Part shown: piece by piece, positions 47,788 to 54,299 of the stretch
How positions within the stretch are numbered: position 1 is the first letter of the stretch
Layout of the letters: the number at the start of each line of letters is the position of its first letter
From: Kangiella marina
GTDB lineage: Bacteria > Pseudomonadota > Gammaproteobacteria > Enterobacterales > Kangiellaceae
Direction of reading: 5' to 3'
Assembly (NCBI RefSeq): GCF_039541235.1
Contig: NZ_BAABFV010000001.1
Location: 992,001 to 1,056,000 of the forward strand
DNA: 64,000 nucleotides
The notes under the pieces: model-generated
The model's input: the letters and a program-made list of their open reading frames with translations, nothing else
The model's database searches: none
What the model was told of the DNA's origin: nothing
Translations under genes and position numbers: made by a program

Positions 47788-48173
47788 TTTTCGCGGTAAA
47801 GGATAAATACTGCCGCATATAAGGCAATAGAATACGCCACGCCTACACTAACTATATCTATAGCACGCTTCCACGCTAACCAACCTGTATTTCCAAAGAA
47901 CCCTGGTTTATTTAGAGGCCAAGTAAGTTGATTAAAGTGAATGTATGCCCAATACGTAACTAAAACCAAAGCAAAGTGCTTCGCGTAGTTTTTATTTTTG
48001 TAGGCAAGTATACCGGTAAATAGCAGCCCCCAGTAAACTCCGTGATCAAACACCATCCTTAAATATAAAGGAAAACTGTCATCTGCTAAAAAGCCAGTAA
48101 TGTAGTGAAGAAGAATATTTACCCCCTCAAAGAAACCAAACGAAGCAATAACGACTGAAGCAATAGCTTTCAT
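47742..48173 (-). CDS. Small membrane protein whose C-terminus is encoded by attC (cassette gene)
   Basis: The 143-residue protein has about four transmembrane segments (residues 4-22, 42-60, 66-84 and 105-128) separated by loops with conserved-looking WP and HF residues. I cannot assign a family. The last 14 residues, LTTRSSKDAENGAT, are translated from attC site c, so the stop TAG is within the recombination site. The start ATG follows directly on the site d core. Confidence 0.68.
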   Translation of the reverse strand: MKAIASVVIASFGFFEGVNILLHYITGFLADDSFPLYLRMVFDHGVYWGLLFTGILAYKNKNYAKHFALVLVTYWAYIHFNQLTWPLNKPGFFGNTGWLAWKRAIDIVSVGVAYSIALYAAVFILYRENLTTRSSKDAENGAT

Positions 48174-48187
48174 ATATCCTCTGAAAT

Positions 48188-48304
48188 TTAACGCCCAGCG
48201 CAGGCGCAGCCAACGCGGAGCGCCTTTTGTGTTAATGTTTGAGCGACAGCGAGTAACACAAAAGACGCGTAGTGTTGGCTGTCGCTCTCCCGCTGCTTGT
48301 TATG
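48188..48304 (-). other. attC recombination site d (long form)
   Basis: The 117-bp site has minus-strand ends CATAACAAGCAGC and GGCGTTAA. Two long arms, including TTTTGTGTTA and TAACACAAAA, fold into an extended hairpin. It is nearly identical to site g. The stop codon of the P-loop gene lies in its first core. Confidence 0.88.
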
Positions 48305-48788
48305 TGCAGCCTTGATTCTCGGTATAGACTACCTTTTTTCCTGGGAACGATTCGTAAAACCTACGATGCGATTCATAGGAGAATGAATCAGATCTTGTTT
48401 TATACTCTCTAATCCAATTTATAAGCATATTCAAATTGGAGTCCTGCGCCTCTTTAGACTCGTACTTGTGCGGCTCCCATGGACGATTCTTGGCGTTGGC
48501 GATACATTGCTCGATAGTTAGATCCATAAACACAACCTCCGAGGCTTCATTCTTCAGAAGCTCTAGCAAATCGGTATAGCAACCTTCAATTATCCAATTT
48601 TCATGTTCACAAAGGAAAACGTCAATTTTCTCTTTAGATTTCTGAATGGGCATTCTTTGAGGCGGTGTTTTCGGAAGCCATGCCAAAGTATCTAAATCCA
48701 AATGCGCCAAGCCGAGCTTCGATGAAGTACGCTTAGCGAATGTGGATTTACCAGAACCCGAATTCCCAAAAACTAGAATTTTTCTCAA
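48300..48788 (-). CDS. P-loop NTPase, small-molecule-kinase-like (cassette gene)
   Basis: The 162-residue protein has a Walker A motif GNSGSGKST at residues 8-16, an LDLDTLAW segment resembling the substrate-binding DD/LD region of adenylate- or shikimate-kinase-like folds, and NWIIEGCY. It matches the broad group of P-loop kinases annotated as topology-modulation (FlaR-like) or AAA proteins. The substrate is unknown. Its stop falls in attC site d and its start follows attC site e. Confidence 0.8.
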   Translation of the reverse strand: MRKILVFGNSGSGKSTFAKRTSSKLGLAHLDLDTLAWLPKTPPQRMPIQKSKEKIDVFLCEHENWIIEGCYTDLLELLKNEASEVVFMDLTIEQCIANAKNRPWEPHKYESKEAQDSNLNMLINWIREYKTRSDSFSYESHRRFYESFPGKKVVYTENQGCT

Positions 48789-48812
48789 AATTTCTCCGAA
48801 GCATTAATGGCA

Positions 48813-48880
48813 CATAACGCCGCGCTCACCGGCAAAATGGAGCGCAGCGTAATTTTGTCCGAGTGCAGCGCCTTGTTAGC
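48813..48880 (-). other. attC recombination site e
   Basis: The 68-bp site has minus-strand ends GCTAACAAGGCGCTGCACTC and GCGGCGTTATG. Arms AAAATT/AATTTT and GCGCTGC-type blocks pair. The stop codon of the methyltransferase gene lies in its first core. Confidence 0.85.
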
Positions 48881-50063
48881 TTTTTTTCATTAGAGCCGAT
48901 ACTTGCAATGCAGGCGAGAGGATAATTTCCATGCCTTCTACATCTAGTTCTGTATCAAATAACTCTTCGTCTGAAGACGTTTTTACCAAAATGGATCGTT
49001 TAGATTTTTTGGTTTTCATCGCTTTTTCTAAAAGAAAGGCAGCCTCTTCTATGGTCTCGTTTTTCTTTTGAACACGAATCAATACGGGAGCATTCATATA
49101 TTGTTCTACAAGAATTGCATCTATTCCCTTATTCCTTTGAACAGGGTTAAACTCTATTCCCGCCAACAGATTCAACGCTGTTGTATCCACATTTACATAT
49201 GACTCTCTGCCGTTTTTTAAAAGGTTTGACTCTGTTTTTATAGGGTTACCTAAACGTTCTTTAGTTAGCTCGACAGCATCTAATGACTCATCGATACCAA
49301 TATAGTTTCGGTTTAAAAGCTTTGACGCAACACAGGTGGTTCCGCTGCCACAAAAAGGATCTAGAACCAAATCTCCTTCTTCAGTTACTAGTTTGATGAT
49401 TTGTTCAAGAAGTAAAAGTGGCTTTTGAGTTGGATACCCTACTCTTTCTTTTGCCTTTGGGTTTAAATAAGGAATTTCCCAGACGTCACTTAATGGCACC
49501 CCTTTTTTCCTATCTCCATTTTTTACATTTCCAGAACTGTCTTTGTCGTATATAGACTTATTGTGCTCATCTCTAGTTCTTCTTTGTAGAATTTGATCGA
49601 TGTTGGTTGTTTCCGAGTAAGCCGTAAAAATTTTTTTAAACTTAAATTTTTTCGACTTTGAATAGAAATAGATATTTTGATGACTGGGAAGAAGTCCTTT
49701 TTTTGAGTTAGACCATCTTTTATAAAACCAGATGATTTCTGATTGAAAATTATCTGAGCCAAATACCTGATCTAATATTGCGCGAACAATATGTTCACCA
49801 CTCTTATCGCAGTGTACAAATATTGATCCTGACTCTTTCAGCAAAGAGTGCATAATTTCTATGCGTTTTTTCAAAAACTCAGCATAACCTCTATCACTGC
49901 CCCAGCTATCATCAAAGCTGAATTCTTTTGTGCGCTCTCTATTTTTTAGAGTATGTTTTCTTTCTGTAAAAAATGGCGGATCAAGATAAATGAGGTCTAT
50001 AGAGTTTTTCTCTATAGACCTCATTTGATCTAGGCAATCACCGTTCAGAATTGTATTAATCAT
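48876..50063 (-). CDS. DNA methyltransferase, beta class (restriction-modification cassette)
   Basis: The 395-residue protein has catalytic motif IV DPPF (residues 28-31) before the SAM-binding motif DPFCGSGT (235-242), the order of beta-class N6-adenine or N4-cytosine methyltransferases; PTQKPLLLLEQII (211-223) is the usual motif preceding the SAM site. A C-terminal extension (about 275-395) contains NKGIDAILVEQYMNAPVLIRV, resembling a recognition or nuclease-like fold. It overlaps the upstream endonuclease gene by 8 bp, so the two are coupled in one cassette ending at attC site e. The target sequence cannot be read directly. Confidence 0.92.
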   Translation of the reverse strand: MINTILNGDCLDQMRSIEKNSIDLIYLDPPFFTERKHTLKNRERTKEFSFDDSWGSDRGYAEFLKKRIEIMHSLLKESGSIFVHCDKSGEHIVRAILDQVFGSDNFQSEIIWFYKRWSNSKKGLLPSHQNIYFYSKSKKFKFKKIFTAYSETTNIDQILQRRTRDEHNKSIYDKDSSGNVKNGDRKKGVPLSDVWEIPYLNPKAKERVGYPTQKPLLLLEQIIKLVTEEGDLVLDPFCGSGTTCVASKLLNRNYIGIDESLDAVELTKERLGNPIKTESNLLKNGRESYVNVDTTALNLLAGIEFNPVQRNKGIDAILVEQYMNAPVLIRVQKKNETIEEAAFLLEKAMKTKKSKRSILVKTSSDEELFDTELDVEGMEIILSPALQVSALMKKS

Positions 50064-50847
50064 TCGTTACTTCTTTATCTCGTTTATCAGCTATTTCCGT
50101 TAAGATCGCCTTGAGATCATATCCGCTAACTTTCTCCAGATAATCCCAAGCCTCATCGCCGGCATAGTATTCACCATCTACGCCTGCGTAGATGGTTTTC
50201 AATGTTTCTTGTATTTTAATAGCCTGCTCCCTCTGAGGGTAGTAGAACATAACACGAACAGGCTTATAACCATGTGATTTTATGACCTTTACGCGTGTAT
50301 GTTCTTTGGTAATATGATCACCGTCAGTTGTAGCATCTCTCCACTTTAGCTCTACGGCGTCTGAACCATTAAGAAAATCAATTTCAAATGTTTTTGGCTT
50401 TGAACCAAGGGTATTCTCGACTAGGGTTTTACCGCCCTGACTGTTTGAGAAGAACATACATAAAGTTGCGGCTTCTTCCAAGAATGATCCTGCATACTTA
50501 TATAAAAATCGGCCTGTATTCTGATATTCGTCGATTAAAACACCTTCTCCATGTGGGATGCCTAATACTCGATATATAAGATAGTGAGAATTATCATCCT
50601 CTTTCATTTCCTCTTTGCGTGCGACAATTTTACTCTTTAAATTGCTCGCATATTCATCAGAAAGCTTGCCAATTTTTTCTTTTAGTAACTTCAGGCAAGT
50701 TCCACTGACGATTGCACTATCAATTATCTCTCTTTCAAGAGCATACACTGCGGCGATAAGCTCCGTCTTTTTCTTCTTTTTGATATCAATACCTAATGAC
50801 TTGCAATATTCATCAAGTTCCTTTTTGTTCATTTTTTCAACTTTCAT
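50056..50847 (-). CDS. Type II restriction endonuclease (PD-(D/E)xK, ApaLI-like)
   Basis: The 263-residue protein starts with a SAP-like DNA-binding helix pair (about residues 5-40, MNKKELDEYCKSLGIDIKKK). A PD-(D/E)xK-type core follows, with Asp157 in EIDF and Glu166-x-Lys168 in AVELKWRDA, then DGDHITKEHTR. The segment YQNTGRFLYKYAGSFLEEAA resembles ApaLI-like enzymes; I am moderately sure of that subfamily. The gene is translationally coupled to the methyltransferase and would cleave unmodified DNA. With site f at its upstream end the pair forms a single two-gene cassette. Confidence 0.82.
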   Translation of the reverse strand: MKVEKMNKKELDEYCKSLGIDIKKKKKTELIAAVYALEREIIDSAIVSGTCLKLLKEKIGKLSDEYASNLKSKIVARKEEMKEDDNSHYLIYRVLGIPHGEGVLIDEYQNTGRFLYKYAGSFLEEAATLCMFFSNSQGGKTLVENTLGSKPKTFEIDFLNGSDAVELKWRDATTDGDHITKEHTRVKVIKSHGYKPVRVMFYYPQREQAIKIQETLKTIYAGVDGEYYAGDEAWDYLEKVSGYDLKAILTEIADKRDKEVTND

Positions 50848-50889
50848 GAAACTTCCTGAGCTGGTTATAAATGCGATGTGGATTTTGAA

Positions 50890-50943
50890 GCTAACGTTTG
50901 GTTAAACTGCGCCGCCAGGCGTCAGTTTGAACCTTTTGTTATG
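50890..50943 (-). other. attC recombination site f (short form)
   Basis: The 54-bp site has minus-strand ends CATAACAAAAGG and AACGTTAGC. Arms GACGCC/GGCG and TTCAAACTG/CAGTTTAA-type blocks pair. The last core is AACGTTAG, a departure from the GGCGTTA of the other sites. Confidence 0.8.
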
Positions 50944-51031
50944 TTGCTGACAGCTTTAGCGCAGACTGTCTTTTAAATGCTCTTAAACTTGCAATGAAGC
51001 AGCAGCAACCTATAACCCAAATTCTAGCCAT
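50939..51031 (-). CDS. Very short cassette ORF of unknown reality
   Basis: This 30-codon frame from ATG (51031) ends with the TAA that begins attC site f, the position where cassette genes normally end. The peptide is hydrophobic and Cys-rich in its middle (VIGCCCFIASL). No ribosome-binding site is visible. An open frame without ATG runs further upstream to a stop near 51105. It may simply be noise in a cassette with no gene. Confidence 0.25.
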   Translation of the reverse strand: MARIWVIGCCCFIASLRAFKRQSALKLSAT

Positions 51032-51272
51032 AACCGGCCCCAAAAGCACCCAACAATTTGAAAGTTGGTTACGCTGGATGATTCTATAAGAATCTTACCA
51101 ACGAAGTTGACGCTGATATAGCTGAAGAACGACCTGCTTTTCCCTATTTACGCACCAATGAAATTGAACAATTGGGGACAAAATGTACGCTGATTTTAAG
51201 AAATTGCATTTGGGTTTAGATGTCTTTTAAAAGGTTTTTGGAGCTTGTTGTTTTTCTACAACATTTTAGTGA

Positions 51273-51390
51273 CATAACGCCCAGCGCAGGCGCAGCCAGC
51301 GCGGAGCACCTTTTGTGTTAATGTTTGAGCGCCAGCGAGTAACACAAAAGGTGCGTAGCGTTGGTTGTCGCTCTGCCGCTGATTGTTATG
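51273..51390 (-). other. attC recombination site g (long form)
   Basis: The 118-bp site has minus-strand ends CATAACAATCAGC and GGCGTTATG. Its arms (GCACCTTTTG and CAAAAGGTGC among others) pair more perfectly than those of site d, to which it is otherwise nearly identical. It begins four bases after the stop codon of the first cassette gene. Confidence 0.9.
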
Positions 51391-51394
51391 CGCT

Positions 51395-51844
51395 TTACGT
51401 GTCATACTCACCACTATCCCATGGCTCAAAAAATGCCATGTAATTGCCGGGAAGTAGTTCTACAGCCCAAATATCATCTTCAGGTTCTCTCGTAATTAGG
51501 CCGATATCAGTATTATTAAACTTAACTGAAAAAGGCTTAACCTCAATTCTCTGAAAATTAACTTTTCCTAAGCTATTTAGCTTGGATGAGTATTTTTCTC
51601 TCGCTTCATCTTCTGAAAATGTTCCTCGAGCGCCTAAAGCCTCAATATCAGAATCTACGAGATTACCTTTAGGATCAAATTTAAATAGCGCAATGTATTC
51701 GCATTCGCCTGGCTCAAATGGATTTGTTAAAAAGAACTGTAATCCATTTTCTGTAATACCAATATGTTGAGCATGATAGTCATCATGATCTATTGCAATT
51801 ATTTCTGGCTTTCCTTCAGTCACTCTCGAATTCTCCTTGCGCAT
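51395..51844 (-). CDS. Unknown protein, first cassette gene
   Basis: The 149-residue acidic protein is probably soluble. It has no signal peptide or transmembrane segment and no recognised domain. Blocks such as IIAIDHDDYHAQHIGIT, EPGECEYIALFKFD and WAVELLPGNYMAFFEPWDSGEY suggest a mixed alpha/beta domain, possibly of the kind found in toxin, immunity or carrier proteins. The start codon is inside a GTTATGC core with AAGGAG just downstream, not upstream, of the ATG. The gene follows directly on the right boundary of the array. Confidence 0.65.
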   Translation of the reverse strand: MRKENSRVTEGKPEIIAIDHDDYHAQHIGITENGLQFFLTNPFEPGECEYIALFKFDPKGNLVDSDIEALGARGTFSEDEAREKYSSKLNSLGKVNFQRIEVKPFSVKFNNTDIGLITREPEDDIWAVELLPGNYMAFFEPWDSGEYDT

Positions 51845-52102
51845 AACATAAGAATACCCGAATTCGCTTATAACTCACTAATTTTCAAGAAATAATTTTC
51901 TGGATTCCAAAAAAGTGGTCAATACCCTAGTAAAGGCGGCCATGTAATGCAGTATCGCTCGGAATTCCAATAAAATGTGTACTAAATGGCGATTATCCTA
52001 CAGCCTTATTCCTGTATTCTTAACTTATTGTTTAATATTTATATAGAGACTACTTTAAGCTCCAAGCAGAGTCAAAGCCTCGTAGATGTGGCATCCCTTT
52101 TT

Positions 52103-52224
52103 TGTCATCCCCTGGCACCACTGGCAATTCCTTCAGTCGCTTACCGCGGGAGCCAGTGTCTTTCGAAGAAAAATAAAGTTCACGGCAAGCCCACACAAGC
52201 TCTTGAGTCTAGCTCAGGATGACA
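52103..52224. repeat. Nested inverted repeat element
   Basis: Outer arms TGTCATCC (52103-52110) and GGATGACA (52217-52224) enclose CACTGGC (52119-52125) and GCCAGTG (52152-52158). The size of about 120 bp and the terminal GTCATCC/GGATGAC motifs resemble REP-type or MITE-like intergenic elements. No target duplication was identified. Confidence 0.4.
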
Positions 52225-52265
52225 TGGCTTGGGTCCAATCATAGTACACAACAAGTCTATACGAG

Positions 52266-52288
52266 ATCCCCGCCTGCGCGGGGATGAC
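52266..52288 (+). repeat. REP-like palindrome
   Basis: ATCCCCGC-CTGC-GCGGGGAT followed by GAC, the same design as the copy at 27663-27685. Confidence 0.6.
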
Positions 52289-52322
52289 CAGTACGGTTCA
52301 TTAACAATGAATCATACTGGTC
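52286..52322. terminator. Long hairpin at the end of the AI-2E-family gene
   Basis: GACCAGTA and TACTGGTC, then GTTCATT and AATGAAT, pair with two mismatches around AAC, giving about 15 pairs. It lacks a strong T run, so it is a weak or non-canonical terminator for the convergent, minus-strand gene whose stop it overlaps. Confidence 0.5.
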
Positions 52323-53367
52323 ACTTATCACCCAGCATAATGCCGATCCATTGGGTTTCTTTATTACTGTCGAGGATGATTTTGACGATGATGGTCAGTG
52401 GTACTGACAGTAACATTCCTACTGGCCCTAAGACCCAGCCCCAGAATAGTAAGGATAGGAATACGACGAGCGTCGATAAGCCGAGTCCTTTACCCATAAA
52501 TTTAGGTTCGACGATATTACCAACGACAAAGTTAACGGTTAAGTAACCCGCAGCGACCAGCAGCGGTGTGGTGATCGAGTCTTGGGTTAACCAGGCCATA
52601 ATCACCGCTGGTACGGCGGCGATAATCGATCCGATATTAGGCACGAAATTAAACATAAAGGCGACCAGGCCCCACAGGAACGGGTACTCGACGTCTAAAA
52701 TCACCAACCACACACTGATTAACGCGCCGGTTAGTAAGCTGACGATCGACTTAATGGTGGCGTATCGCTTTATTTTGTCGATCACTTCGCTTAAGCCTAA
52801 ATGCGCTTTGCTTTCGGCGCTTGGGAAGGCACGTTGCATTTTTTCGCCGAAGACACTGGCTTCCATCAGTAAGAAAATCGAAGTCAAAACGATTAAGAAC
52901 AAATTACTCAGCATGCCCCCCAAGCCGTTTAGCACAGAAGCTGAAAGACTCATTACCGTGCTCGGTGAAAAACGTTCCGCTAATGATGCTTCTGGGATAT
53001 TAAAACCAAGTCCTTCTAGCCATGTCATGGCCCCAGCAAGCTTGGCTCTGAGCATAATTTCATACTCAGGCAGCTTCGCCGAAAATTGCTCTACTGAGTT
53101 CCCGACTAACCGTCCGATCAAGAAGAATAGCAGCGACATGATAACTACCACAAGAATCATCGCTAACCAGTCCGGAATCGTTTTGTCGATTTTTGGAATT
53201 TTTAAGTTTGCAAGGAAGAAGTAAAGTGGGCCCAAGATAATCGATACAAATAAGGACAAGATAACTGGCACCACAAAGCTACTGGCGGCCTTCAGGCCCG
53301 CAATAACAATAAAAGTAGCAGCGATCGCCAGTAAAACGTTGGTGACACGACTCATATCTGATGACAT
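52321..53367 (-). CDS. AI-2E-family membrane transporter
   Basis: The family (PF01594) contains TqsA, an AI-2 exporter, and various efflux or ion transporters, so the substrate is undetermined. I use the ATG at 53367 with AGGGA six bases upstream (348 residues). The earlier start at 53418 would add 17 residues without a better ribosome-binding site. Eight or so transmembrane segments are visible, with the family-typical VAFMFNFVPNIGSIIAAVPAV near residue 230 and VEPKFMGKGLGLSTLVVFLSL near 280. Confidence 0.88.
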   Translation of the reverse strand: MSSDMSRVTNVLLAIAATFIVIAGLKAASSFVVPVILSLFVSIILGPLYFFLANLKIPKIDKTIPDWLAMILVVVIMSLLFFLIGRLVGNSVEQFSAKLPEYEIMLRAKLAGAMTWLEGLGFNIPEASLAERFSPSTVMSLSASVLNGLGGMLSNLFLIVLTSIFLLMEASVFGEKMQRAFPSAESKAHLGLSEVIDKIKRYATIKSIVSLLTGALISVWLVILDVEYPFLWGLVAFMFNFVPNIGSIIAAVPAVIMAWLTQDSITTPLLVAAGYLTVNFVVGNIVEPKFMGKGLGLSTLVVFLSLLFWGWVLGPVGMLLSVPLTIIVKIILDSNKETQWIGIMLGDK

Positions 53368-53474
53368 AGGGTTCCCTGTAATAATTGGTCTTTGGTAGCA
53401 AGTATCATTTCTTGTCAAAATAGTTTATAACAAGACAGTAAAATCACAAGTCTACAAGCTAAAACTGCAAATTT

Positions 53475-54284
53475 ATGTCCTTTATTGATATCGGAGTTAA
53501 TCTTACTAACAATCGCTTTAATGATGACTATGAACAGGTCATCGAGACAGCACGTCAGCATAATGTTATCACGCAAATTCTTACCGGGACATCGCTCCAA
53601 GAAAGCCAACAAGCATTAGCGCTAGCGCGTGAATACCCCGATCTCTATTCAACCGCAGGCTGTCACCCGCATGACGCTAAAGATTTTCAAGACCAAGACC
53701 TAAGAGCGTTAAAAGCGTTACTGCAGCACGATACTGTGGTAGCGGTTGGTGAATGTGGGCTCGATTTTAATCGTAATTTTTCACCCCAAGACACCCAACT
53801 CAAAGTTTTCGAGCAACAAATCCAACTCGCTTGTGAGGTTCAGAAACCACTGTTTCTCCACGAACGGGATGCTGGCGACGCCATGATTGCTTTATTGAAG
53901 CAATATCAATCTAAACTTCCCAAGGCAGTAATACACTGTTTTACAGGAAGTCAGAAAAGCCTCGAAACCTATATTGATATGGGCCTGTATATTGGCATTA
54001 CAGGCTGGATCTGCGACGAACGTAGAGGTCAAGCGCTTGCAGAGATGGTGCACTTAATTCCAGACGACAAGCTGATGATTGAAACGGACGCTCCGTTTTT
54101 AACACCAAGAGATTTGACTAAAGAGCAAAAATCTCAGCTCAAGAGTAATCGTAATGAACCATTTTTATTGCCCCACATTGCACAAAAAATTGCCAGCTGT
54201 CGCGAGCAATCTTTATTAGAGTTATCGAAAAATTGCTTTAATAATACCGTGGCCTTCTTTAACCTGCCGATAAAACAACAATAG
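53475..54284 (+). CDS. tatD: 3'-5' DNase/deoxyribonuclease TatD
   Basis: TatD is a metal-dependent amidohydrolase-fold nuclease that degrades DNA 3'-5' and takes part in repair. The 269-residue protein begins MSFIDIGVNLTNNRF and keeps the metal-binding motifs GCHPHDAKDF, VAVGECGLDFNRNFS, HCFTG and IETDAPFLTPRD. It is close in length to E. coli TatD (260). It is unlinked to tatABC here. The next gene starts 15 bp downstream. Confidence 0.94.
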   Translation: MSFIDIGVNLTNNRFNDDYEQVIETARQHNVITQILTGTSLQESQQALALAREYPDLYSTAGCHPHDAKDFQDQDLRALKALLQHDTVVAVGECGLDFNRNFSPQDTQLKVFEQQIQLACEVQKPLFLHERDAGDAMIALLKQYQSKLPKAVIHCFTGSQKSLETYIDMGLYIGITGWICDERRGQALAEMVHLIPDDKLMIETDAPFLTPRDLTKEQKSQLKSNRNEPFLLPHIAQKIASCREQSLLELSKNCFNNTVAFFNLPIKQQ

Positions 54285-54299
54285 CCAAGGAACCGATTA

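Larger units (their letters stand above)
45434..51847 (-). mobile_element. Integron cassette array without an integrase (CALIN)
   Basis: Seven attC-like sites in one orientation separate minus-strand genes, each site placed at or over the 3' end of the gene before it. Every site starts on the minus strand with a TAACA-type right-hand core and ends with an xGTTA-type core (mostly GGCGTTA). The right-hand limit is a GTTATGC core at 51841-51847 that overlaps the start codon of the first cassette gene. No intI gene occurs in the window and the flanks are an efflux operon and an AI-2E-type exporter. The term CALIN denotes clusters of attC sites lacking an integrase. The boundaries are inferred from the outermost sites. 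Confidence 0.85.
51848..52320. other. Noncoding flank of the array
   Basis: About 470 bp without a credible gene or integrase. On the plus strand 51867-51882 reads CTTATAACTCACTAAT, similar to the left half of attC site b (CATAACGCCTCACTAAT), which may be a degraded site. The right part carries nested inverted repeats (52103-52224), a REP-like palindrome (52266-52288) and a long hairpin (52286-52322). Confidence 0.55.

Noticed and set aside
47043-51390. CRISPR-like repetition in the cassette region
   Set aside because: The repeats differ in length (54-118 bp), are palindromic and are separated by genes, which matches attC sites and not CRISPR repeats. No cas genes are present.
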